Assembly (NCBI GenBank): GCA_002726335.1
Contig: PBSR01000257.1
Coordinates: forward strand, 1 to 12,779
From: Gemmatimonadaceae bacterium
GTDB lineage: Bacteria > Latescibacterota > UBA2968 > UBA8231
DNA: 12,779 nucleotides
Direction of reading: 5' to 3'
In this document: positions 5,660 through 12,779 of the stretch, one piece after another
Numbering within the stretch: position 1 is the first letter of the stretch
Layout: the number at the start of each line of letters is the position of its first letter
Program-made: the position numbers and the translations under genes
The notes under the pieces: generated by a model
The model's database searches: none
What the model saw: only the letters and a program-made list of their open reading frames with translations
What the model was told of the DNA's origin: nothing

Positions 5660-7795
5660 ATGACAGCGATCAGCCAGGACGCAGTTGGCCACGCCCCGGC
5701 GCTCCACGGGTTGGGAGAGCACTTCGCTGCCGGTTACATGGAAGAGCCGCACCGATCTCCCATGTGGCGGTGGTCACGGGCGGTTCGCCGCCGGTTCGAG
5801 CATCGATCGCTGCCTGCCTATGAGGGACAGCTGCTGTATCCGGCGGGGGCCATCCACTGCGGTGACGAGGATCGCATCCTCTCGCCGAGTTACTCCTACA
5901 CGTGGGGCTACGATGTGGGCGCCCTGGAAGATCGTCTCACCGCCGCTGATTGGGAGCAGGGGCAGGCGCTCACGGCCCTGCGCGAGGATCTCGACAGCCT
6001 GACGGCACAGCTCAGGGTCATCACCACCGTGCACACCGTGGGTGGCCGGGGCTACACGCACAGCGTACCGAACTACGGTCGCATGCTGCGCCAGGGACTG
6101 GACGGGTATGCCGAGCGCCTCGCCGAGGGCGAGGGCACTGATCTCTGCCTCGGGCTGCAGCAGGTCGTGGCCGGGATCCGTCGCTGGCACGCCCGGGTGC
6201 TCGACCATCTGCGCCAGACAACGTGTACTGACCCGGCACACGACCGGCACCGCCGGCGACTGATCGACGCTCTCGAGCACGTCCCGTGCCGCCCGGCCCG
6301 AAGCTTCTTCGAGGCTGTCGTGGCCTACAACTTCACCTACTACCTCGATGACTGCGACAATCCGGGGCGCGTGGATCTCGAGCTGTCTTCCTTCTATACC
6401 CGGGATCTGACCGCCGGGCACACGACACACGAGGAGGCCCGTGATCTGCTCTGCTGTCTCTGGGAGAACTGCGATCTCAACAACGGCTGGAGCGCCGGCA
6501 TCGGCGGCACCCCACCCGATGGGGAGACCATCGACGAGGACCTGACCGTGGCCTGCCTCGAAGCGGCCCATGGCATGCGCCGTCCCAACCTGCAGCTCCA
6601 CGTTCGGCGCGACATGCCGGCCGCCGTATGGGAGGCGGCCCTGGAGACCATCGGCAGCGGCTGCGGTCTGCCAGCACTGTATAACGAAGAGGCGTTCATC
6701 AGCTCCCTCAGGAACGCTGATCTCGGCATCCGGGAGTCGGATCTGGCCCTGTACAATGGCGGCGGCTGTACGGAGACGATGGTACACGGCCTGTCCAACG
6801 TGGGCTCCCTCGACGCCGGTATCAACCTTCCTCTGCTGCTGAGCGAGACCCTGGCGACCCGGTTGGCGACTGCCGATGGTTTCACCGGATTCCTCGACGC
6901 CTACCAACAGGACATCGCCGCCGTCATCGACGACATCACCTCCCAGGTAAGCGCCGAGCAGCAGGTCAAGGCCCGCCTGCGCCCACAGCCCATGCGCAGC
7001 CTCCTCGTCGACGACTGTATCGCCGCCGGACGGGAGTTCAACGCCGGTGGCGCCCGCTACAACTGGAGTGTCATCAACGTCGCCGGTCTGGCCACCGTCG
7101 TCGACTCGCTTGCCGCCGTGCGCGAGGTCGTGTTCGAGAAACAGGAAATCGGCGGCGCACAACTTCTCGAGGCCCTCAGGGACAATTTCGACGGTCAGGA
7201 ACCCCTCCGCCTGCGCCTGGCTCGCTGCCCCAGGTTCGGCAACGACGAGGCCGCTGCTGACGAGCTGGCCGCTGAGCTGTCCGAGTTCGTCTTCCGACAG
7301 TTTCTCGCCCGGACTCCGTGGCGCGGCGGCAGGTTTCTGCCCTCCTGCCTGATGTTCACGACGTACGCCCAGGCGGGGAAACCCGTGGGGGCCACGCCGG
7401 ATGGACGCCGCGCGGGTGAACCCATCGCTGATTCCGCGGGTCCGCACCAGGGCCGGGATCGCTCCGGACCCACGGCCATGCTCAAGAGTGTCGCCTCGAT
7501 CCCGCACCATCTGGCCCCAGGGACGCTGGTCGTGAACGCCCGCTTTGGCGGCGAGCTCTTCGACGGGGCCGATCAGAGCCTGAAACTGCGCAGCCTGGTG
7601 CGCACCTACTTCGATCTGGGCGGCATGCAGCTACAGATCAACGTCATCGATCAGGCCGTGCTCGAGGACGCCATCGCCCACCCCGACCGGCACCGGGATC
7701 TCATCGTCCGCATCGGCGGGTACTCGGAGTACTTCAACCGCCTGTCCCCCGAGCTCAAGCAGACGCTGCTGGAGCGGACCGAGCACACGACCTGA
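5660..7795 (+). CDS. Glycyl radical enzyme of the pyruvate formate-lyase superfamily, probable eliminase type
   Basis: A 711-residue glycyl radical enzyme (GRE). An early HSVPNYGRMLRQGLDGY (134-150) matches the conserved segment near the GRE active site. The barrel part has WSAGIGG (277-283), RRPNLQLHVR (307-316) and GLPALYNEE (336-344), then the finger-loop NGGGCTETM (366-374) with C370 as the thiyl-radical cysteine. E372 matches the general base of C-x-E dehydratases and lyases such as choline, isethionate and propanediol enzymes. VGATPDGRRAG (576-586) is the usual late motif. The glycyl loop VRIGGYSEYF (683-692) places the radical on G687. There is no Cys-Cys pair, so it is not pyruvate formate-lyase proper. 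It is short for the family (about 760-850) and its N-terminus is unfamiliar. It acts anaerobically in the cytoplasm and needs a radical-SAM activase, which is not in the window. It is first in the rightward operon; its TGA directly abuts the UroD-3 ATG. Reaction unknown. Confidence 0.88.
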   Translation: MTAISQDAVGHAPALHGLGEHFAAGYMEEPHRSPMWRWSRAVRRRFEHRSLPAYEGQLLYPAGAIHCGDEDRILSPSYSYTWGYDVGALEDRLTAADWEQGQALTALREDLDSLTAQLRVITTVHTVGGRGYTHSVPNYGRMLRQGLDGYAERLAEGEGTDLCLGLQQVVAGIRRWHARVLDHLRQTTCTDPAHDRHRRRLIDALEHVPCRPARSFFEAVVAYNFTYYLDDCDNPGRVDLELSSFYTRDLTAGHTTHEEARDLLCCLWENCDLNNGWSAGIGGTPPDGETIDEDLTVACLEAAHGMRRPNLQLHVRRDMPAAVWEAALETIGSGCGLPALYNEEAFISSLRNADLGIRESDLALYNGGGCTETMVHGLSNVGSLDAGINLPLLLSETLATRLATADGFTGFLDAYQQDIAAVIDDITSQVSAEQQVKARLRPQPMRSLLVDDCIAAGREFNAGGARYNWSVINVAGLATVVDSLAAVREVVFEKQEIGGAQLLEALRDNFDGQEPLRLRLARCPRFGNDEAAADELAAELSEFVFRQFLARTPWRGGRFLPSCLMFTTYAQAGKPVGATPDGRRAGEPIADSAGPHQGRDRSGPTAMLKSVASIPHHLAPGTLVVNARFGGELFDGADQSLKLRSLVRTYFDLGGMQLQINVIDQAVLEDAIAHPDRHRDLIVRIGGYSEYFNRLSPELKQTLLERTEHTT

Positions 7796-9022
7796 ATGAA
7801 CTCCAGAGAGCGGGTCCTCAAGGCAGTCAACTTCCAGAAGCCCGATCGCGTGCCCATCGATCTGGGGGCGATTCGAGCCTCGGGGGTGAATGCTGTGGTC
7901 TACGACGAGCTGAAACGCCGCCTGGGGATCACGACGCCGACCAAGATCCACGACACCATGCAGATTCTGGCCGAGGTCGAGTTGCAGGTCCTGGATCAGC
8001 TGGGGGCCGACATCATCCCCCTGGACGCGGCGGATGCTGCCTGGCCCGAGCAGGATGCCACCAGTGGTATCGAGAAGCGCCTGTTCTGCGGCATGGACGT
8101 GCACTTCCCGCCGGACACGCGCATCGCCGTGGAAGAGGCCGGCAGCTGGGTCCTGCGTGACGCTCAGGACCGCGTTTTTGCCCGCATGCCCAGGGACGGC
8201 CTCTACTTCGACTTCACTCGCCCCACCATGGCCGATGCGCAGATCGACCCCGATTCCTTCCGTCCCGCCCACACCGTGCCGGAAGCACGACTCGACATCA
8301 TGGCCCAGCGGGGCAGGCTCCTCTACGAAGAGACGGATAAGGCCATCCTCGGGTGGGGGTCCTGTCTGTCGGTGCTGGGACTGAGCGCGCTGATGGGTGA
8401 GAACATCACACAGGGCTCCCTCGACCAATGGCTGTGCATGCTTCTGGCCGAGAAGGAGACGGCCCACGACATGATGGGACGTTGGGTGGACGCGGTGATC
8501 GATCAGCTCGAGCTCTATCACCAGGCCGTGGGCGACTACTGCTTCGCCTGGGGCGTCGGCTCGGATGACGCCGGCACCCAGCGGGGAGAGCTGATCGCCC
8601 CGGATCTCTTCGCCGAGATGATCAAGCCGCACTACAGACGTCTGTGCGACTGGGTGCACACCAACACGGAATGGAAGACCTACCTGCACTCGTGCGGATC
8701 CATCTATCACTACATCCCCGAGTGGATCGACGCCGGCATCGACATCCTCAATCCGGTGCAGATCTCTGCGGCCAACATGGAGCCCGAGCGTTTGATGGCG
8801 GATTTCGGCGGGCGGATCGTCTTCTGGGGTGGTGGCTGCGACACGCAGAGTGTGCTGCCATTGGGTACGCCCGACGAGGTCAGGGAACACGTACGCCACA
8901 ACATGGAGATCTTCGGCGGCGGCGATGGCGGTTACGTCTTCACCCAGGTGCACAACATTCAGCAGGATGTGCCGGTGGAAAACGTGGAGGCCATGTTCGC
9001 GGCGGCCCGTGACTTCGGATGA
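7796..9022 (+). CDS. UroD-3: uroporphyrinogen decarboxylase-family protein
   Basis: A 408-residue UroD-fold protein. It opens with the family's usual helix and 'DRVPIDLG' turn (17-24) and has SDDAGTQRGELIAPDLF (256-272), corresponding to GDDWG...GVMIGP in UroD-1. The putative zinc site is YLHSCGS (296-302; H298, C300), followed by DILNPVQ (316-322). The late CDTQSVLPLGTP (348-359) and VHNIQQDVPVENVEAM (385-400) put a histidine (H386) where MtaA-type enzymes have the distal Cys. It is the closest of the five to a complete three-ligand site. Methyl transfer to or from a corrinoid is the likely kind of reaction, but no corrinoid-binding domain is fused or adjacent. The start abuts the GRE stop (TGAATG), with no clear ribosome site of its own, so translation probably depends on the GRE gene. 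The stop overlaps the next start (ATGA, 9019-9022). Confidence 0.87.
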   Translation: MNSRERVLKAVNFQKPDRVPIDLGAIRASGVNAVVYDELKRRLGITTPTKIHDTMQILAEVELQVLDQLGADIIPLDAADAAWPEQDATSGIEKRLFCGMDVHFPPDTRIAVEEAGSWVLRDAQDRVFARMPRDGLYFDFTRPTMADAQIDPDSFRPAHTVPEARLDIMAQRGRLLYEETDKAILGWGSCLSVLGLSALMGENITQGSLDQWLCMLLAEKETAHDMMGRWVDAVIDQLELYHQAVGDYCFAWGVGSDDAGTQRGELIAPDLFAEMIKPHYRRLCDWVHTNTEWKTYLHSCGSIYHYIPEWIDAGIDILNPVQISAANMEPERLMADFGGRIVFWGGGCDTQSVLPLGTPDEVREHVRHNMEIFGGGDGGYVFTQVHNIQQDVPVENVEAMFAAARDFG

Positions 9023-10185
9023 CTGACACCATCAAAGGGACGATGACGGGCAAGGAACGGATGCGGGCTGCCCTGCTGGGTGAACCCGTCGATCGGGTCC
9101 CCATCTGGCTGCGGGAGGGATTCGATTTCCATCTCGGGCTGCCCGACGCCGATGATTTTTCCCTCGGCTGGCGCGCCGAAGCGGAGTACCGAGAGCTTTG
9201 GGGCTACGCCGGGGAGTACTGTGACCTGCGATCCAGCTGGTCACCAGGCGGCCACTTCAACCGCGTTCTCGGAATCGATCCGGCCGCTTTCGAGAGCCGC
9301 ACCGAGACCGTCAGTGACGACATCGAGAGAGTCCACACCACGGTCCACACACCTGCCGGTAATCTGGTGGGGGTCAGCGAGAGACGACGTGGTGCGGCGA
9401 CATCCTGGAGCATCGGGTATCCCGTCGGCACGACAGCGGATCTGGACGCACTGCGCCGCGTCCCCTTCGACGTGGCGCCAGTCCGATATGAGGGCTACGA
9501 GCGCCTCACCGATGCTCTGGGCGACCGTGGCGTGGCCTGTCTCAGCGTGTCCTGTCCCTGGGTCGTGTTCTCGACGGTGACGTGTTTCGAGCAGGCCCTG
9601 ATCTGGTCGATCACACACCGCGACATGGTGCATGAAGTGCTCGACGAGATCACGACACGCATCCTTGCCTGCCTGGAGGCCGTCTTCTCCCGCCCCCTCG
9701 ACACGGTCGTCAACATCGGCGGATCCGAGCAGTGCACGCCGTCGATGATGCGGCCCGAGGCCTACGCCGAGTTCGTGACGCCGTACGAGTCGCGCATCGT
9801 GTCCTTCCTGAGAAACAAGGGTGTTCCGGTGAACTGTCACTGCCACGGGCGCATCACCCACGCCCTGCCGCTGATGATCGAGGCGGGGTTCGACGCCACG
9901 GACCCTACGGAAGCGCCGGAGTACGGGGGCGATGGCGATCTGTCCATGGCGCGGGCGAGAGAGCTCGTCGGCAACCGCCTCACGCTGTGCGGCAACCTGC
10001 AGTTCGAGGAGCTCGAACGCTGGCCGGAAGATCACATCCGGGCACGGGTCCGGGAGATCATCGACACGGGCAAAGGGCGGCTCGTGCTGACCGCATCGGC
10101 CGGGCCGACGAGCCGCATGAGTCGAGAGATGATCGCCAACTACTATGCCTGGATTGACGAAGCCGTAACCTACGGAACGTGGTGA
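9019..10185 (+). CDS. UroD-4: divergent uroporphyrinogen decarboxylase-family protein
   Basis: A 388-residue divergent UroD-family member. Evidence is the N-terminal KERMRAALLGEPVDRVPIW (12-30), SVSCPWVVFSTVT (176-188), the MMRPEAYAEFVTPY segment (243-256) that corresponds to the pre-active-site helix, and CHCHGRI (273-279) in place of H-x-C-G. Here H274 is kept and the second ligand position is H276, with C273 and C275 nearby. The distal region, TASAGPTSRMSREMIANYY (358-376), has no Cys. These changes point to a different metal geometry or a non-methyltransferase role. The start at 9019 is chosen for the ATGA overlap with UroD-3. ATG at 9043 is an alternative, with AGG four bases before it, and would remove eight poorly conserved residues. 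No signal peptide. The stop at 10183-10185 overlaps the UroD-5 start. Confidence 0.82.
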   Translation: MTDTIKGTMTGKERMRAALLGEPVDRVPIWLREGFDFHLGLPDADDFSLGWRAEAEYRELWGYAGEYCDLRSSWSPGGHFNRVLGIDPAAFESRTETVSDDIERVHTTVHTPAGNLVGVSERRRGAATSWSIGYPVGTTADLDALRRVPFDVAPVRYEGYERLTDALGDRGVACLSVSCPWVVFSTVTCFEQALIWSITHRDMVHEVLDEITTRILACLEAVFSRPLDTVVNIGGSEQCTPSMMRPEAYAEFVTPYESRIVSFLRNKGVPVNCHCHGRITHALPLMIEAGFDATDPTEAPEYGGDGDLSMARARELVGNRLTLCGNLQFEELERWPEDHIRARVREIIDTGKGRLVLTASAGPTSRMSREMIANYYAWIDEAVTYGTW

Positions 10186-11294
10186 TGAGGCAGATGACGC
10201 GACGCCAGTGCATCCTGGCGGCCAGCAGAGGTGAGGGTCCGGATCTCCCTCCGTTCTTTCACTACTGGCGTCACAGCCAGATCGGGGCGGCGGAGCGGGA
10301 GTGTCGCAACCGGGGCATGGGGATGTGCTGGACCCGGCCCGGACACGTGGAGCGCCTCCACGACGTCGAGGTGGTGGAGCGGCAGGTGACCTGGTCCGGC
10401 CAGACCGCCTGGCGGCGCACGTATACCACCCCCGTTGGCGAGGTGTGGTCCACGGAGCTGCGCGAGCCGGGCGTCGGCCAGTGGCACGGTCAGCGGAGCT
10501 GGCGGGACGTGACACCCTGGCACGTGGAGCGCCTGATCAAGGAGCCATCCGACTATGCCGTGGTGCAGTACATGGTGGAGCACACGGAGTACGCCGCCGA
10601 TTCCTTCCCCATCGAGCAGGCCATGGACTGGCTGGGCGACGACGGCGTCGTGCTCTGCGCCCTGCCGCACTCGCCCATGCAGACGCTGATGATCGACTGG
10701 GTAGGCAGCGAGGGGGGACGGTTCTACTACCACCTGGCCGATCACCCCGACCTCGTCGAGGGTCTGTTCCAGGCTCTGTGCAAGAGTCGCGAGGCATTGC
10801 ACGAGATCGCCGCCCGGTCACCGGCGCCCATCGCCCTGTGCGGCGACAACATGGACGATTTCCTTGTCAGCCCGCGGCTGTTCGAGCGGTACTTCATGCC
10901 GGTGTACGCGCAGCAGGCCCAGGTCCTGCACGAGCACGGCAAGCTCATGGCGGTACACATGGACGGCCGGCTGAACGCCATCAAGGAACTGGTGGGCCGC
11001 ACCGACATCGACATCGTCGAGGCCCTGCATCCGCCCCCTATGGGTGATCTGCCCCTGGACGAAGCCCTGCGTATCTGGCCCGGCAAGAGCATCTGGGTCG
11101 GATTTCCGTCGGCCACGTACGATGACGGGCCGGAAGCCACGAGGCAGTACGCGCGGCAGCTGGTGCGGCAGGCCGGTGACAACGGGCGCGTGGTGATCGC
11201 GGCATCGACGGAAAACCTGGTGTCCGACGAGAATCTGCTGGCCCTGGCAGGCGTGCTGGGGAGAGGTACCGAGCCGACCAGCTCGTCGGCCTGA
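10185..11294 (+). CDS. UroD-5: highly divergent uroporphyrinogen decarboxylase-family protein
   Basis: A 369-residue protein whose UroD membership rests on overall order rather than strong identity: an N-terminal helix, CGDNMDDFLVSPRLFERYFMP (219-239) in place of GDDWG...GP, KLMAVHMDGRL (253-263) at the metal-site position, DIVEALHPPPMGD (276-288), and a C-terminal IAASTENLVSDENLLAL (338-354). The metal motif has become H258-M-D260, so Asp replaces the Cys ligand. The distal site offers Ser and Glu but no Cys. The start is ATG at 10185, sharing one base with the UroD-4 stop (TGATG). In-frame GTG codons at 10179 and 10182 and an ATG at 10194 are alternatives. It is last in the rightward operon and ends seven bases before the convergent membrane-protein gene. 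Function unknown; the relatives suggest methyl-group or small-molecule chemistry in the cytoplasm. Confidence 0.75.
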   Translation: MRQMTRRQCILAASRGEGPDLPPFFHYWRHSQIGAAERECRNRGMGMCWTRPGHVERLHDVEVVERQVTWSGQTAWRRTYTTPVGEVWSTELREPGVGQWHGQRSWRDVTPWHVERLIKEPSDYAVVQYMVEHTEYAADSFPIEQAMDWLGDDGVVLCALPHSPMQTLMIDWVGSEGGRFYYHLADHPDLVEGLFQALCKSREALHEIAARSPAPIALCGDNMDDFLVSPRLFERYFMPVYAQQAQVLHEHGKLMAVHMDGRLNAIKELVGRTDIDIVEALHPPPMGDLPLDEALRIWPGKSIWVGFPSATYDDGPEATRQYARQLVRQAGDNGRVVIAASTENLVSDENLLALAGVLGRGTEPTSSSA

Positions 11295-11301
11295 CTCTCG
11301 A

Positions 11302-12779
11302 CTACGGACCGACGTGTCCCTGCGAGTCCCGGGACTGCTGCCTGACACGCCAGAGTACGAAGTCCTCGTCTTCATAGGCTACCGTGAGATGGGGCCCAAG
11401 TTGGCTTCTCGACAGATCCATTGTCGATCTGCCATCCCGTATCCAGTCAGGTGGGACGAGCTGCCCTGTCATGCCGCCAGGATCCCTCTTGTTGGCGAGT
11501 ATATAGTCCAGACGAAGCTGACTGAGCTTCGATTCGAGCGATCCCTCGATGGGAATTCCTGGTTCATTCAGGCGTCCTGCCAGCAAGGCAGCAAAGAACG
11601 CCTGGCGATACTCCCAGAGGAAACCCCTGGGGGCATAACGCTGTCCATAGTGACTGTAGAACACCTTCACGGGAGAGTAGAGCGGGGCATAGTCGACCAA
11701 CATGTAATTCCATGGTACAGACATCAACACCTCGCCGGGCGAGGCCTGTTGCTGCAGGTACGTGTGGGGGCCGCTGGCCCCAACTACCTCGTTGTAGGCG
11801 CGCAGCTTCGACGGTTGGGTGGCGAAGCCGCAGAGGACGAACGCCGCAACCAGCAGCGAGGCCACCGTCGTGCGTATGAGGAAGTGGCCGACACGGGCGC
11901 GTCGCACGAGCCACATGGTAACGACAACCATGGGCACCAACCCGAGCAGTAGAAGGGCATTGTCGAAGGCGCCGTACGGGTTGCCGCTCGCCAGGGGCAG
12001 ATGCCGGAAATAGTTCAACTCGGGTCGAAGAAGCACCGTTCCCTCAATGACAGACACCCCGACGATTGCCGGCACTTCCCAACGGTGTCTCCGGCCTCCG
12101 GGGTCCAGCCTGGGCAGAGAACGCCACAGCCATCCGGTGATCGCCAGCAACTGAAATATCTGGTAGTAGTACCTGTGTTCGGCCAGTTGCAGATCTGGAC
12201 CGGGAAGGATGACGTCGTGGGCCACGACCATGTCGATGGCGAGTATGGCCCCCAGGGCGACATCATACCTCGTCCACTCCCTGCCACGGAGAACCAGAAC
12301 CGCGATCAAGCCAACACCCACCATCACGAAGGACCAGACTGCAGGCAGTTCGAGCTCCGGATCGTATTGCATGGTGTCCTGAAGCCATGGACTCTGGAGG
12401 TAGGCTCCGCGGACAGCAAGGAGCAGTCCCCAACCCACGGCCGCACCGGTGAGACTCATCAGAATCAGCTTCAGCGACGGCAGTGAGCGTCCCGTGAGCC
12501 AGCTCAGGATCCCGCTGGCACCCAGAACCCAGACGCCGAACAGACCGTAGAACGGGGACAGAAAGAAGACAGGGACACTCAACCCGCCCACCACGGGCAG
12601 GTACCACCATCCCGTGCGCTGCGGATTCAACGCCACCGACAGCCAGACCGCGACGAGAGAGACAGTGTCAAGCGGCCGGGAAAACCGCAGCAGAGAGAAT
12701 TGCGATGGGCCGTGAACGTATTGCGGAATGACGAGAACCAGCATGCTCACGGCTGCGGCGGCGCGCATCGGCACGCCCC
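11302..12779 (-). CDS. Polytopic membrane protein, GT-C glycosyltransferase-like (5' partial)
   Basis: The frame is open from the TAG at 11302-11304 to the window edge; a GTG at 12774 could start it, but the true start is probably outside. In the 490 residues from that GTG, about nine to eleven hydrophobic segments are visible (near 4-19, 36-49, 57-92, 101-121, 144-163, 170-187, 203-218, 233-250, 270-292 and 299-318). A soluble tail follows (319-490) with PGEVLMSVPWNYMLVDYAP (346-364), LDYILANKRD (422-431) and a final VAYEDEDFVLWRV (465-477). A multi-span N-terminal half plus a periplasmic-type tail ending in 'yEd..fvLwrv' resembles GT-C and related integral-membrane proteins, which use lipid-linked sugars. 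The catalytic Asp would lie in the missing N-terminus, so this is only a suggestion. Base composition looks slightly less GC-rich than the operon (57% versus 65% in one hand-counted line each). It is convergent with UroD-5 and probably unrelated to it. Confidence 0.65.
   Translation of the reverse strand, partial: GVPMRAAAAVSMLVLVIPQYVHGPSQFSLLRFSRPLDTVSLVAVWLSVALNPQRTGWWYLPVVGGLSVPVFFLSPFYGLFGVWVLGASGILSWLTGRSLPSLKLILMSLTGAAVGWGLLLAVRGAYLQSPWLQDTMQYDPELELPAVWSFVMVGVGLIAVLVLRGREWTRYDVALGAILAIDMVVAHDVILPGPDLQLAEHRYYYQIFQLLAITGWLWRSLPRLDPGGRRHRWEVPAIVGVSVIEGTVLLRPELNYFRHLPLASGNPYGAFDNALLLLGLVPMVVVTMWLVRRARVGHFLIRTTVASLLVAAFVLCGFATQPSKLRAYNEVVGASGPHTYLQQQASPGEVLMSVPWNYMLVDYAPLYSPVKVFYSHYGQRYAPRGFLWEYRQAFFAALLAGRLNEPGIPIEGSLESKLSQLRLDYILANKRDPGGMTGQLVPPDWIRDGRSTMDLSRSQLGPHLTVAYEDEDFVLWRVRQQSRDSQGHVGP

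Noticed and set aside
4443..5663. 406-codon plus-strand open frame antisense to UroD-2
   Set aside because: Shadow frame; its product is composition-driven without motifs and it covers the divergent control region.
5646..5663. Five-codon leader ORF (ATG to TGA) overlapping the GRE start as ATGA
   Set aside because: Possible coupling peptide, but too short to support and it has no ribosome site of its own.
5774..7510. 578-codon open frame antisense to the GRE gene
   Set aside because: Shadow frame of high-GC coding DNA; the plus-strand protein has clear GRE motifs and the antisense product has none.
5660..7795. Calling the GRE pyruvate formate-lyase (PflB)
   Set aside because: PFL needs adjacent cysteines in the finger loop; here the motif is Cys-Thr-Glu, as in eliminases.
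7631..8953. 440-codon minus-strand open frame across the GRE end and UroD-3
   Set aside because: Antisense shadow crossing a real gene junction; no recognisable domain.
9241..10515. 424-codon minus-strand open frame across UroD-4 and UroD-5
   Set aside because: Antisense shadow; low-complexity Arg/Pro/Ala-rich start and no domain.
11273..11290. Perfect stem GCCGAC-N6-GTCGGC near the end of UroD-5 as a terminator
   Set aside because: It lies within the coding end and has no T-run; chance stems are common at this GC content.
3427..11294. Calling any UroD paralogue HemE (heme biosynthesis)
   Set aside because: The FRQAGRY substrate region is missing, metal-type H-x-C/H/D motifs are present instead, and no heme genes are nearby.

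Overview
High-GC bacterial DNA (about 65% GC in two lines I counted by eye), densely coding, with no RNA genes, CRISPR arrays or mobile elements that I can see. The content resembles large-genome uncultivated lineages such as Planctomycetota, Lentisphaerota, Armatimonadota, Latescibacterota or Poribacteria: several uroporphyrinogen-decarboxylase (UroD)-family paralogues, a GH95-like glycosidase and an atypical glycyl radical enzyme. No marker gene fixes the phylum, so this placement is only a suggestion.

Layout. Bases 2-73 are the last 23 codons of a sensor histidine kinase. A 279-residue TIM-barrel-like protein of unknown function follows (160-999, +) and ends tail to tail with a leftward operon. 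Read from its promoter, the leftward operon (5459 down to 983) is UroD-2, UroD-1 and a GH95-like six-hairpin glycosidase. A 200-base divergent region (5460-5659) separates it from a rightward operon (5660-11294): a 711-residue glycyl radical enzyme (GRE), UroD-3, UroD-4 and UroD-5. These are joined by an abutting TGAATG junction, an ATGA overlap and a TGATG overlap. The right end (11302 to the window edge, -) is a polytopic membrane protein open at its 5' end.

How the genes may work together. The GRE carries a Cys-Thr-Glu radical motif and a C-terminal glycyl loop, so it is probably an anaerobic eliminase-type lyase rather than pyruvate formate-lyase. It is co-transcribed with three UroD-like proteins and faces two more. 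UroD-like proteins of the MtaA/MtbA/CmuA type move methyl groups between corrinoids and thiols, and none of the five looks like genuine heme-pathway HemE. The putative metal-ligand motif changes from copy to copy (HCC, HCC, HSC, HCH, HMD), which suggests functional divergence. A working model is a catabolic island in which the glycosidase frees a sugar-linked substrate, the radical enzyme cleaves it, and the UroD-like proteins process methyl groups. The substrate is unknown. The radical-SAM activase the GRE needs and any corrinoid carrier protein are both absent from the window.

The divergent region holds a fair sigma70-like promoter for the leftward operon, a perfect GCAAAG-N7-CTTTGC inverted repeat just downstream of it, and a hairpin just ahead of the GRE ribosome binding site. 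These are the best candidates for control of the system.
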